A stretch of DNA of 64,000 nucleotides from Reichenbachiella agariperforans. Lineage in GTDB: Bacteria; Bacteroidota; Bacteroidia; Cytophagales; Cyclobacteriaceae. The notes beneath the pieces are model-generated. The model saw only the letters and a program-made list of their open reading frames with translations. It was not told the origin of the DNA and did no database searches. This document shows positions 25,101 through 34,053 of this stretch, one piece after another. Made by a program: the position numbers and the translations under genes. The DNA is taken from NCBI RefSeq assembly GCF_900142205.1, contig NZ_FRAA01000004.1, positions 372,001-436,000 of the forward strand, written 5' to 3'. Each line of letters starts with the position of its first letter. Position 1 is the stretch's first letter.

Positions 25101-25557
25101 AGAACACCTCAGAGAAATGGACGATCTAAAACAGTCCGTAAGAATGGCTGTTCACGAACAAAAAGACCCTCTTTTGGTATACAAATTTGAGTCATACCAG
25201 ATGTTCAAACAGTTCATATCCAGGGTCAATGAAGACACCGTATCTTTCTTGACCAAAGCTGAAATCCCTATTCAAGATCCAGAAGAAGTACAAGAAGCAA
25301 GACGTCAGCGTGCTACACAAAACTACCAAGAAAGCAAAGAGGAATCTTCTTCTGCGCTAAGCGGAGGCAACCGACAACCAAACGCAAACCGCACCGCTCC
25401 TGTAGAAAAAACAGCCCCTATTAAGTCTAATAAAGTGTATGGACGAAATGACAAAGTTTCAGTTCAATATGCCAACGGGACAGTAAAAAAGGACGTAAAG
25501 TTCAAGAGCGTAGAAGCAGACGTAGCGGCTAATAATTGTGTCATTATTGAGAATTAA
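22192..25557 (+). CDS. secA: Preprotein translocase ATPase SecA
   Basis: 1121 residues, longer than the ~900 of E. coli SecA, as usual in Bacteroidota because of an insert in the first nucleotide-binding domain and a long tail. Walker A reads [10 protein letters not shown], Walker B is in [18 protein letters not shown], the second nucleotide domain has [11 protein letters not shown] and [23 protein letters not shown] (in parts), and the helical scaffold has [15 protein letters not shown]. I see no C-terminal zinc-binding cysteine cluster. It drives secretion through SecYEG. Confidence 0.97.
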   Translation: [1121 protein letters not shown]

Positions 25558-25581
25558 TAGAATCCATATATCTTTAGTGCT

Positions 25582-26121
25582 TTGAAAAATCATCACCATA
25601 TTAACCCGTTGGCTTTGTTCCCAATCATCACCATCGCTACACTGCTTCAATTTTGCGCACCCAGTGCATCCAAAACAATAAGCAACAGTTCTTATAGTGA
25701 AGACCTCTCTATATACCGAAAGGAATACAAAGAAGATGACATCACCTTAGATAAAGACACTAAGGAAACGCCTATAGAGGAAGTACGTATCACTGCTCCA
25801 GCTCCCTCACATGACATCAGAGTGGAACTAGACAGCATCACTAACATCATTGTTGACACAAGAAAAGACGTAAACTATGTCGATGGCTTCTCTATTCAAA
25901 TCTACTCCGGCAACAGTCGTGACCAAGCAAATGGGTACAAAAGCAGAGCCTACGATCTACTAGAAAACCAAAGACCTAGGGTCATCTATGATCAGCCCAA
26001 CTACAAGGTCAAGGTCGGCGAGTACTACAGCAAACTAGAAGCAAACAAAGACTACAATACCCTCAAGAAAACCTTCTCACGCGCAGTACTTATCCCCGCA
26101 AAGATTCAAATAGACAATTAA
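25582..26121 (+). CDS. SPOR-domain lipoprotein
   Basis: 179 residues. The start codon is TTG at 25582; no in-frame ATG gives a signal peptide. The lipobox is LQFC (cysteine ~25). The C-terminal ~75 residues are a SPOR domain (GFSIQIYSGNSRDQA, KVKVGEYYSKLEANK) that binds peptidoglycan stripped of stem peptides, usually at division sites. It follows secA after 24 bases and may be co-transcribed with it. An upstream start or sequencing variation cannot be excluded because of the unusual initiation codon. Confidence 0.85.
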   Translation: MKNHHHINPLALFPIITIATLLQFCAPSASKTISNSSYSEDLSIYRKEYKEDDITLDKDTKETPIEEVRITAPAPSHDIRVELDSITNIIVDTRKDVNYVDGFSIQIYSGNSRDQANGYKSRAYDLLENQRPRVIYDQPNYKVKVGEYYSKLEANKDYNTLKKTFSRAVLIPAKIQIDN

Positions 26122-26253
26122 GCCCCCCTCATAAAAATTACGATACATTCAACAATCATTGTGTTTTGTTAAATCTGATTTAAATTTTACGACAATCGTT
26201 AAGATTCACTCATAGCAAAACGGTAAATTGACTAACTTGCCAAAAATTTACCT

Positions 26254-27444
26254 ATGGATTTAATCAATAAGATAAAATCGCTTTCTAGCACGTTTCATGA
26301 AGACACAATTGCCAACAGGAGGCATCTGCATGCCTACCCTGAGTTGTCGTTTGAGGAAACTGAAACGGCTGCTTACATCATAGCTTTTCTAGAAAAAATA
26401 GGCGTAAAATATAAATCTGGTATTGCCGGAAATGGAATAGAAGCCATCGTAGAAGGTAAAAATCCAGAAAAGAAAATCACCGCACTTCGTGGGGACATGG
26501 ACGCCCTCCCTATCAAGGAAGAAAGCCTAAAACCCTACAAATCAACCAAGCCTGGCATCATGCACGCCTGCGGTCATGATGTACACACCTCGTCACTGAT
26601 GACTTGTCTCCGAATTATCCACGAACTCCGAGATCAGTTCGAAGGAACGGTGAAATTCATCTTCCAGCCAGGAGAGGAAGTTTTCCCCGGAGGGGCATCA
26701 CTCATGATCAAGGAAGGGATTTTAAAGAACCCTAAGCCTACTTCCATTTTTGGACAACACGTCATGCCACTGATCCCCGTAGGAAAAGTGGGGTTCCGCA
26801 AGGGAATGTACATGGCTAGTGCCGACGAAATCTACGTCACCGTACGAGGGAAAGGCGGACATGGCGCACTCCCAGAACTTTGTGTGGACACTGTACTCAT
26901 TGCCTCTCACATCATCGTAGCACTCCAGCAGGTAGTCAGTCGAATGGCAAGCCCTAAAACGCCAAGCGTACTCACTTTTGGCAAGATAGAAGCGATGGGT
27001 GCAACCAATGTCATCCCAAGTGAAGTGAAAATAGAAGGTACATTTAGAACCTTGGATGAAAAGTGGAGAAAAGAAGCACACGTCCGAATGAAAAAACTGG
27101 CAGAAGGACTAGCAGAATCAATGGGAGGCTTTTGTGATTTTAACATCCAAGTAGGTTACCCTTTCCTGAAAAACGAACCAGAACTAACCGAACGCGCACG
27201 TCAATCAGCCATCTCCTATCTCGGCGAAGAAAATGTGGTAGACTTAGATGTATGGATGGGTGCAGAAGATTTCGCCTACTATTCCCAAAAAGCAGATGCC
27301 TGTTTCTATCGTCTGGGAACTAGAAATGAGGAAAAAAACATCATCTCTGCCGTGCATACCTCTACCTTCGATATAGACGAAGAAGCCTTAGAATTAGGAC
27401 CAGGCCTGATGGCATGGATAGCGCTCAATGAGCTATCTATGTAA
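26254..27444 (+). CDS. M20-family metal-dependent amidohydrolase
   Basis: 396 residues. Metal-ligand motifs are RGDMDALPI, HACGHDVHTS, FQPGEE and, near the end, AVHTSTFDIDE; DVWMGAEDFAYYS carries another ligand. The insert dimerization domain spans about 185-300. It belongs to the amidohydrolase branch (hippurate hydrolase, N-acyl-amino-acid deacylase, N-acetyl-diaminopimelate deacetylase). Without a signal peptide it is cytosolic. The exact substrate cannot be told from sequence; the diaminopimelate gene nearby is not adjacent. Confidence 0.93.
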   Translation: MDLINKIKSLSSTFHEDTIANRRHLHAYPELSFEETETAAYIIAFLEKIGVKYKSGIAGNGIEAIVEGKNPEKKITALRGDMDALPIKEESLKPYKSTKPGIMHACGHDVHTSSLMTCLRIIHELRDQFEGTVKFIFQPGEEVFPGGASLMIKEGILKNPKPTSIFGQHVMPLIPVGKVGFRKGMYMASADEIYVTVRGKGGHGALPELCVDTVLIASHIIVALQQVVSRMASPKTPSVLTFGKIEAMGATNVIPSEVKIEGTFRTLDEKWRKEAHVRMKKLAEGLAESMGGFCDFNIQVGYPFLKNEPELTERARQSAISYLGEENVVDLDVWMGAEDFAYYSQKADACFYRLGTRNEEKNIISAVHTSTFDIDEEALELGPGLMAWIALNELSM

Positions 27445-27580
27445 ACTTCCTCCACTTCCGTTCGTTTACAATTAGATCTGGTCTAGATTCAAGTCAATTA
27501 CTATTAGGTAATAAGAAAGTAGTCTATCCCAATTCGTTTATATTTATATCCAAATTAGTAACGAGCCCAAAAACACCGAT

Positions 27581-27934
27581 ATGTTCAATATCAACAAACT
27601 AAAAGAAGCATTCGCAGACTATCTCAAAGTGAAAATTGAGCTATTTAAACTAGATATGAGCCAACACATCTCTAGGGTAGTTGCTCAAGTCATAGCCTAT
27701 TCCATCATTGTATTGACAGCACTGGTAGTCCTTTTCTTTATTAGTATGGGATTAGCCTACCTCCTCAATGAACAATTTCAAAGCAGTTATCTTGGTTTTA
27801 TGGTCGTTGCAGGCGCTTATGCTTTGATTCTATCCGTTGTGTTTTATTTTCTCAAATCAGGCAAACTAGAGTCCTTCTTCGAAGAGAAAATGATTTCTAG
27901 TTTTGACAAAAACGACCAACACGATGAAGAATAA
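27581..27934 (+). CDS. Phage-holin-superfamily-III-like small membrane protein
   Basis: 117 residues. An amphipathic N-terminal helix (KLKEAFADYLKVKIELFKLDM) precedes two hydrophobic spans (about 40-65 and 72-92) and an acidic tail. This plan matches the PF07332-type 'phage holin family' found across Bacteroidota next to YtxH-like or CsbD-like stress proteins. Its stop overlaps the start of the next gene by 11 bases, so they form an operon. Confidence 0.75.
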   Translation: MFNINKLKEAFADYLKVKIELFKLDMSQHISRVVAQVIAYSIIVLTALVVLFFISMGLAYLLNEQFQSSYLGFMVVAGAYALILSVVFYFLKSGKLESFFEEKMISSFDKNDQHDEE

Positions 27935-28301
27935 AGATCTCCAAAACCTCCGCGTCAAAGAAAAAATGAAGAAAACCGAAGAGGAACTTCGCTACCAACT
28001 GAATAAAGAAACCTCCGAACTAGAAGAGCAGCTCGTAAAAACGTTAAAAACGCTTGGAATCGTCACCGCAGGCATAGTTGGGGCATACACCCTATACAGA
28101 TTATTTTCTCCCTCTAAGCCTAAACGTCAGAAAGTCTCACCCGTGATAGCAAAAACTAGCTCTCCAAAGCTCGCAGAAACGATTGGGCGATCTGTACTAT
28201 CTCTAGCAATAACGAAACTATTACCTTTGGCAGTAGAAAAATTAAACTCCCATCAATCAAATCAAACGAATGAGTCTACTGGGACAACTCGAAAAAAATA
28301 A
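27924..28301 (+). CDS. Small membrane-anchored coiled-coil protein, unknown function
   Basis: 125 residues from the ATG at 27924, chosen because it overlaps the upstream stop (an in-frame ATG at 27903 would overlap more). The N-terminal ~45 residues are charged and helical, followed by one span (LGIVTAGIVGAYTLYRLF) and a basic then hydrophobic tail. No family is recognised. Its 3' end overlaps the GGGP synthase gene by 32 bases, so three genes are translationally linked here. Confidence 0.7.
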   Translation: MKNKDLQNLRVKEKMKKTEEELRYQLNKETSELEEQLVKTLKTLGIVTAGIVGAYTLYRLFSPSKPKRQKVSPVIAKTSSPKLAETIGRSVLSLAITKLLPLAVEKLNSHQSNQTNESTGTTRKK

Positions 28302-29034
28302 AGCTTGCAATAAAAAATCGCTCGCCGTTCTCATTGATCCTGACAAGATCGATGAAGTGACTCACTTGATGCAAACGCTACATCTATGCGTTGAAAATCG
28401 GGTAGATTATATTTTCGTAGGAGGTAGCCTAATTACCAACGACAACTTCTCTAAAGTCATAGCGCTCATCAAGTCAAACACAGATATACCGGTGTTGATT
28501 TTTCCAGGGAACAATATTCAGATTGATTCTAATGCAGATGGAATCCTGCTCCTGTCACTAATATCAGGGAGGAACCCTGAGTTCCTTATCGGACAGCATG
28601 TCCTAGCAGCGCCTATTCTAAAAAAGAGCAAGCTAGAGATCATCCCAATGGGTTATATGCTGGTCAATTCAGGGCCTGCCACTTCGGCCAGTTACATGAG
28701 CAATACCACGCCCATCCCTTCAGACAAAACTACGATAGCAGCCTGTACCGCCATGGCTGGTGAAATGCTTGGTCTCAAGACCATCTACCTCGATGCAGGG
28801 AGTGGTGCACTAACACCTATTCCTCAAAAAATCATTACGAAAGTGTCTCGATCGACATCAGTCCCTCTCGTTGTAGGGGGAGGACTCAATTCGATAAGTA
28901 AGGTCAACCTAGCACTGGAAGCTGGCGCAGATGTTATAGTCATTGGCAATGCGCTGGAAAAAGATCAAAATCTCCTGATAGAAGTCAGTGAAAAGATACA
29001 TAGTATGAACGCCGCCTTAGACGTTCATCAGTGA
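28270..29034 (+). CDS. Geranylgeranylglyceryl phosphate synthase family protein
   Basis: 254 residues, TIM barrel of the GGGPS/PcrB family. Landmarks are LAVLIDPDK at the start, IFVGGSLITND, FPGNNIQI, YLDAGSGA and the phosphate-binding VVGGGLNS plus ADVIVIGNAL. It joins a prenyl diphosphate to glycerol-1-phosphate through an ether bond. In archaea this makes membrane lipids; Bacteroidota carry group II enzymes whose lipid product is little studied. Its 3' end overlaps the convergent AraC gene by 18 bases. Confidence 0.93.
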   Translation: MSLLGQLEKNKACNKKSLAVLIDPDKIDEVTHLMQTLHLCVENRVDYIFVGGSLITNDNFSKVIALIKSNTDIPVLIFPGNNIQIDSNADGILLLSLISGRNPEFLIGQHVLAAPILKKSKLEIIPMGYMLVNSGPATSASYMSNTTPIPSDKTTIAACTAMAGEMLGLKTIYLDAGSGALTPIPQKIITKVSRSTSVPLVVGGGLNSISKVNLALEAGADVIVIGNALEKDQNLLIEVSEKIHSMNAALDVHQ

Positions 29035-29937
29035 TTCTCTTCGTCTCATCTTTCCTGCAGGTATACCAAACATCATTTTGAATCGTCGGCAGAAATAAGC
29101 CGTGTCTTTGAAGCCCACTTCTTTACCAATATCTCTAATGCTTTTCTTGGTCGTACGTAACATATTGACGGCCATTTCCATTCGCTGATACTCTATGTAA
29201 TCCTGTGGATTGATTCCTGTCAGCATCTTGAAATACTGCCCCACATAATCCTCAGATACATTTGCGACATTAGCCAAGGCTTTGTTCGACAGGTCATCAT
29301 TGAGATGATCTTTAATGTAAGAAAAGATATCTATTAATCGGGGATCCTTAAAATATGTAGAATTGGTAGCCAATTGCTCCACGAAAAGTCCTTGGTCCAG
29401 TATATGTCTGATCAACTCTACCACCACATACTCGGTTTCCAATTTGACGATTCGTGCCTTCCCAGGAGCATCTGAATAAATCTCTCTCACGATCTCTTTG
29501 GCCAGTGAAATCAACTTATTATTGTTTCGGATCACAAATGGCGGAATATCGAGAGAAGCAAAGAAATTGACTGTGTCAAACACCTTCGCCTCGAAATTGA
29601 TCATCGTAACATTATCATGCTCATGGAGTGAGCTGAATTTTTCGTTATTCTGAAAGAACTTCTCCTTATTGTTAATAAAATCGTCATTAGACAGACTCAA
29701 AGCCTGACCACTACCATAGGTCAATGACACCATTTTACCTCCGGGCACGAACAATATCTCACTCTCTCCTACGACCTCTTTGTCTTTCCCTACAGACATT
29801 TCACCCTTGTGAACGTAAATAAACACGTTCTCCACATCGTAGTAATTTTCTATCGTAACTGGCTGCAAAATATTAATATTCTTAGCCGAAATAAATCTAA
29901 CGCCGAGCGACTCTATGATTTTATTATAGTCTTCCAC
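29017..29937 (-). CDS. AraC-family transcriptional regulator
   Basis: 306 residues. An N-terminal cupin-like sensing domain (about 15-120; VFIYVHKGEMSV, GESEILFVPGG) precedes the C-terminal double helix-turn-helix (about 205-300; SNKALANVANVSEDYVGQYFK, then IRDIGKEVGFKDTAYFCRRFKMMFG). The second helix-turn-helix matches the AraC consensus very well. Target genes are unknown. It converges on the GGGPS gene with overlapping ends. Confidence 0.93.
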   Translation of the reverse strand: MEDYNKIIESLGVRFISAKNINILQPVTIENYYDVENVFIYVHKGEMSVGKDKEVVGESEILFVPGGKMVSLTYGSGQALSLSNDDFINNKEKFFQNNEKFSSLHEHDNVTMINFEAKVFDTVNFFASLDIPPFVIRNNNKLISLAKEIVREIYSDAPGKARIVKLETEYVVVELIRHILDQGLFVEQLATNSTYFKDPRLIDIFSYIKDHLNDDLSNKALANVANVSEDYVGQYFKMLTGINPQDYIEYQRMEMAVNMLRTTKKSIRDIGKEVGFKDTAYFCRRFKMMFGIPAGKMRRRESLMNV

Positions 29938-30060
29938 TGTAAATTATTTAGGATTATCCATCGAATACCAGCAAATATCAAACATAGCATTGTATAAATC
30001 TAATATTTTCTAGAAAAATCACAAAATCAAACCGAAGTTAAACACCCCTGTACTTTTATA

Positions 30061-31200
30061 TTATTTCAATATCTCCCGAGCAATAACGATATTTTGGATT
30101 TCTGATGTACCCTCATAAATCTGTGTGATTTTTGCGTCTCGCATCAATCGTTCTACATGGTATTCCTTGACAAAGCCATAGCCACCATGGATCTGCACCG
30201 CCTCTACGGTAGTATCCATTGCGACTTGTGAGGCATACAATTTAGCCATTGCTGCTTCCTTCACGAAAGACTCCCCCTTATCTTTCTTCATTGCCGCTTG
30301 TAGCACCAGCAACCTTGCCGCTTCTATCTCAGTAGACATTTTGGAAAGTTTAAACTGAATCATCTGATGTTCGGCAATAGGCTTTCCAAATGTCTTGCGC
30401 TCCTTTGCGTACTTGATGGATAACTCCATCGCGCCAGAAGCAATCCCTAATGCCTGAGAGGCAATCCCGATACGCCCGCCGTTTAACACTTGCATCGCAA
30501 AGCTAAACCCAAACCCATCATCACCAATCCTGTTCTCTTTTGGGACTTTCACATCCGAAAACATCAAAGAATGGGTGTCCGAACCTCGTATACCCAATTT
30601 ATTTTCCTTTGGGCCTACCGCAAAGCCTTCTTGCCCCTTTTCGACAATCAGTGCATTTATCCCTTTGTGCTTCTTTTCGGGATCGGTCTGTGCCATGACA
30701 ATGTACACGGAAGCCGTACTGCCATTGGTAATCCAGTTCTTCGTACCATTCAATAGATAATGATCACCCATATCTGCTGCGGTGGTGTGCTGAGAGGTAG
30801 CATCCGACCCTGCTTCTGGCTCAGAGAGTGCAAAAGCACCAATAATTTGCCCAGAGGCCAATGGTTTCAGATATTTCCGTTTTTGTTCCTCCGTACCGTA
30901 TTTTTCCAACCCCCAGCATACCAGAGAATTGTTGACCGACATAGAAACAGAACAAGAACTATCAATTTTAGAAATCTCTTCCATGGCGAGTACATAAGAC
31001 ACCGTATCCATCCCTCCACCTCCATACTCAGGTCGCACCATCATCCCCATAAAACCCAACTCTCCCATCATCTTGATTTGGTCTGCTGGAAATTGCTGCT
31101 TTTCGTCCCGATCTATTACGCCAGGCAGTAATTCGTTTTTTGCAAATTCTCTAGCTGCCTCTCTAACAGCTAAGTGTTCTTCTGAGTAATCGAAATTCAT
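30061..31200 (-). CDS. Acyl-CoA dehydrogenase
   Basis: 379 residues, standard length. FAD and substrate motifs include FALSEPEAGSDA, NGTKNWITNG and SAIQ-type IQIHGGYGF; the catalytic base is the Glu in QIYEGTSEIQNIVIAR. This pattern fits short- or medium-chain (butyryl-CoA-like) dehydrogenases of beta-oxidation or branched-chain amino acid breakdown. No electron-transfer flavoprotein or other beta-oxidation gene is adjacent. Confidence 0.95.
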   Translation of the reverse strand: MNFDYSEEHLAVREAAREFAKNELLPGVIDRDEKQQFPADQIKMMGELGFMGMMVRPEYGGGGMDTVSYVLAMEEISKIDSSCSVSMSVNNSLVCWGLEKYGTEEQKRKYLKPLASGQIIGAFALSEPEAGSDATSQHTTAADMGDHYLLNGTKNWITNGSTASVYIVMAQTDPEKKHKGINALIVEKGQEGFAVGPKENKLGIRGSDTHSLMFSDVKVPKENRIGDDGFGFSFAMQVLNGGRIGIASQALGIASGAMELSIKYAKERKTFGKPIAEHQMIQFKLSKMSTEIEAARLLVLQAAMKKDKGESFVKEAAMAKLYASQVAMDTTVEAVQIHGGYGFVKEYHVERLMRDAKITQIYEGTSEIQNIVIAREILK

Positions 31201-31286
31201 CTTCTAAGCGTTTAATGTTCTAGAGTGAAAATAAATCAATCTGATCAAACATTAGTATGCGCGCATACTTTATTTCTAGAGAGCAC

Positions 31287-31311
31287 AAAAAAAGACTTGA
31301 TCTCTCAAGCC
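31287..31311 (-). terminator. Terminator after the zinc metallopeptidase gene
   Basis: On the minus strand GGCTTGA pairs with TCAAGTC (one G-U) around GAGA and is followed by seven T residues, 26 bases after the stop at 31337. The tetraloop and U-run make it convincing. Confidence 0.8.
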
Positions 31312-31336
31312 TTTTCATTTCTTCGAATCGAACAAA

Positions 31337-32065
31337 TCAATCTCGGCTACCGCCTAAAAATAGCATCACAAAATAGAGCAACTGAGTAATCGCCGATATG
31401 GCTGCTACCACGTAAGTCATGGCCGCCCAATGCAAGGCATCTTTAGCCATCACATGCTCCTCTGCTGTAACGACACCTCGTCTGTCTATCCATGCCAATG
31501 CACGCTTACTGGCGTCAAACTCCACAGGTAGCGTAACCAACGCGAACAAGGTAATCACTGCCTGTGCTGCTACTATCACCAAGAATATCGTCTGCATATT
31601 CATCGCATAGACCATGCTCCCAAAAAGAAACATCCCTATCATCAGAAAGTTTAGCACCTTGGCGCTCAAGTTCTGAATGGGCACCATGGCAGACCTAAAC
31701 TCCAAAAAGCTGTAGGCTGTGGCATGCTGTACCGCATGCCCACATTCGTGTGATGCTACAGCAGCTGCTGCTGCACTGCGTCCTCCATAAACCTCCGGGC
31801 TCAGGTTGACAGTTTTATTGCCTGGGTTATAATGATCCGTCAATTGTCCCTGTACTGAAACTACTTTCACATCCGTGATCCCGTTGTCCCGGAGCATCAA
31901 CTCCGCTATCTCCCTACCCGATAAACCAGATTGTAACCCGACCTGTGAGTACTTCTTAAACTTGCTCTTCAAACGATTGCTCACTATAAAGCCAACAATC
32001 ATGAATACAATTAATATAACTATCATACTTCTAAGAATATATATGTAATGGCTATAGCCGCTCAA
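31337..32065 (-). CDS. Zinc metallopeptidase, YugP-like membrane protein
   Basis: 242 residues with an N-terminal span, the zinc-binding HExxH motif within VASHECGHAVQHA, then two more hydrophobic regions and a C-terminal span. This matches the YugP/neutral zinc metallopeptidase family of integral membrane proteins with unknown physiological substrates. It is 11 bases downstream of the flippase-like gene and ends with a strong terminator, closing the panC transcript. Confidence 0.9.
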   Translation of the reverse strand: MSGYSHYIYILRSMIVILIVFMIVGFIVSNRLKSKFKKYSQVGLQSGLSGREIAELMLRDNGITDVKVVSVQGQLTDHYNPGNKTVNLSPEVYGGRSAAAAAVASHECGHAVQHATAYSFLEFRSAMVPIQNLSAKVLNFLMIGMFLFGSMVYAMNMQTIFLVIVAAQAVITLFALVTLPVEFDASKRALAWIDRRGVVTAEEHVMAKDALHWAAMTYVVAAISAITQLLYFVMLFLGGSRD

Positions 32066-32076
32066 ATGACATTACG

Positions 32077-33081
32077 TCAAATGCTAAATTCTGTTCTAAT
32101 TCTTTTCTTAACAAACAAACTAATGACCAAGCACGCACCTCCTACCACTATGTACATAATCACCTGTGAGGTATGCAGCATCGTCGCAAAAAACAAACCA
32201 GTAGTCGCTTCCACTCCATAGATCGTCAACACACCACTAACCAAAGCATGGTAAGCACCAATCCCACCTTGCACCGGAGCAGCCATAGCTACCCCCGCGG
32301 CAGCTAGTATGGACAGACCTGCTCCAAACCCCAAAAAGGAAGTTGCATCCATGGAAAAGAAAATCACGTAACTCATCAAAAAATACAAAACCCATATCCC
32401 AATAGTAGAGAGAATATACCCCACTGGGCTCTTCACTTTTCGAATGGACATCAGTCCATTGACCATATCAGCCAGCTTTGCTCGTATTTTATTTAACGTC
32501 TCGTTGCTATATTCATTTTTGAGAATGTATCTAAGACCCAACACCCCAACCACACCTCCTACAAGTAGAATGGCTATTACCACCGCGATTAGCCAACCGT
32601 TAGCTCGCCATTGATCATAGCGCACAGACGTCATGAAATAGTCTAGTATCTGATCCATCTCTAGGATCAGATCCAAGGCAATCAAACTCAGTAAGATCAA
32701 AAAATCCAATACCCTCTCTGTGATTACCGATCCAAAACCGACTGTAATCGGCACGCCATCGTTTCGTTTGAGCACACCGCATCTTGTCACTTCTCCTAGT
32801 CTTGGGAAAGCCAAATTGGCCAAGTATCCTGACATCAATGCCAAAAATGTCCTCCAGAGCGTCAGCTTATAACCCAAGGGTTCCAGCATTAGATTCCACC
32901 GATATGACCTAAGTAAATGACTAACGATAGACAAGGCCATTGATAGAAAGACCCAACCATAACTGACACTAGAAAGTCTCTCGGTAAAATCACTAAAAGA
33001 CACATTTCTAAAAACGAAATAAAATATTAGCCCTGCTAAGACTATAGAAACACTAAACTTTAAAACAGTCGATATTTTCAC
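32077..33081 (-). CDS. Flippase-like / LPG-synthase transmembrane-domain protein (UPF0104)
   Basis: 334 residues with about eight membrane spans. Family landmarks are LLRSYRWNLMLEPLGY, GYLANLAFPRLGEVTRCGVL and, near the end, PVQGGIGAYHALVSGVL. It belongs to the lysylphosphatidylglycerol synthase TM / AglD-like family, linked to lipid or glycolipid transport. It shares one base with panC (start 33081 equals the end of the panC stop), so it is translationally coupled to panC. Confidence 0.85.
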   Translation of the reverse strand: MKISTVLKFSVSIVLAGLIFYFVFRNVSFSDFTERLSSVSYGWVFLSMALSIVSHLLRSYRWNLMLEPLGYKLTLWRTFLALMSGYLANLAFPRLGEVTRCGVLKRNDGVPITVGFGSVITERVLDFLILLSLIALDLILEMDQILDYFMTSVRYDQWRANGWLIAVVIAILLVGGVVGVLGLRYILKNEYSNETLNKIRAKLADMVNGLMSIRKVKSPVGYILSTIGIWVLYFLMSYVIFFSMDATSFLGFGAGLSILAAAGVAMAAPVQGGIGAYHALVSGVLTIYGVEATTGLFFATMLHTSQVIMYIVVGGACLVISLFVKKRIRTEFSI

Positions 33082-33935
33082 TATCTATTTTGGGCTATGT
33101 ATAAATTATCGATGATTCTGACCTCTCCTACGAATGCAGCGGCACAAATCGATATATTCTTGTCATTCTCTATTTTGGAGACGGGCTGCATCGTGTCTGA
33201 GTCTACGATCTCCATGTATTCTAGTTGGATTCCTTCCATATGCCGCAGGCTATCCTTGGCCAAAGCAATACTTTTCTCTATCGGCACATTCCTATCCAAG
33301 TCTTCCTTGATCGATGACATAGCCACGTACAACTGTGCTGCAATATCTCGCTGTGCATCGGATAACCGCATGTTACGAGAACTCATGGCCAAACCATTGG
33401 CTTCTCTCATGATAGGTATTCCCACTATCTGGATTGGAAAATTTAAATCTCTGGTCAGCTTACGAATAATTGCCAACTGCTGTAGATCCTTTTGTCCAAA
33501 ATAGGCACGGTGTGGCTGTACTATATTGAATAGCTTAGAAACGACCACACCCACTCCTGAAAAATGTCCTGGTCTAAATTCCCCTTCCAGTACGCTCTCT
33601 AATACTCCGAAATTCATCTTCAATCCTATCTCTTCACCATACATTTCCCCTTGGTCCGGAGCAAAGACAATATCGCAACCATTAGATTCTAGCATGGCGA
33701 AATCAGCGACTTCATTTATAGGGTACTTTTTCAAGTCCTCAGGATTATTGAATTGAATAGGATTGACGAACAAGCTACATACCGTTAGGTCATTGTGCTC
33801 TACACTCTGTGCCAACAGTGACATATGCCCCGCATGCAAAGCTCCCATAGTAGGAACTAAACCGATGGTTTTAGCATGAGCACGCTCAGCATCTAGCGCA
33901 GCGCGCAAGTCATGAATACTACGATAAACGATCAT
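33081..33935 (-). CDS. panC: Pantoate--beta-alanine ligase
   Basis: 284 residues. The HIGH-like motif is in PTMGALHAGHMSL, pantoate binding in LFVNPIQFN, FGQKDLQQLAI follows, and the KMSKS-equivalent is MSSRNMRLS. It makes pantothenate for coenzyme A from pantoate and beta-alanine. Divergently oriented to the starch-synthase-like gene, an order often seen in Bacteroidota. Confidence 0.96.
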   Translation of the reverse strand: MIVYRSIHDLRAALDAERAHAKTIGLVPTMGALHAGHMSLLAQSVEHNDLTVCSLFVNPIQFNNPEDLKKYPINEVADFAMLESNGCDIVFAPDQGEMYGEEIGLKMNFGVLESVLEGEFRPGHFSGVGVVVSKLFNIVQPHRAYFGQKDLQQLAIIRKLTRDLNFPIQIVGIPIMREANGLAMSSRNMRLSDAQRDIAAQLYVAMSSIKEDLDRNVPIEKSIALAKDSLRHMEGIQLEYMEIVDSDTMQPVSKIENDKNISICAAAFVGEVRIIDNLYIAQNR

Positions 33936-33981
33936 ATGAGAGGATAAATCCAGACTGCCTCGATGTTAAAAGGCATTATAG

Positions 33982-34012
33982 TTGAAAATGATCCAAAAAT
34001 AGTATAATTTTG
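33982..34012 (+). promoter_or_regulatory. Promoter of the starch-synthase-like / DUF4270 / glmS genes
   Basis: TTG at 33982-33984 and TAATTTTG at 34005-34012, 20 bases apart, match the Bacteroidota -33/-7 consensus. The -7 box is 42 bases before the ATG at 34054. Confidence 0.7.
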
Positions 34013-34053
34013 TGGTCATTTTGAAATAATAACATATTTAAAAATCAAGGTTT

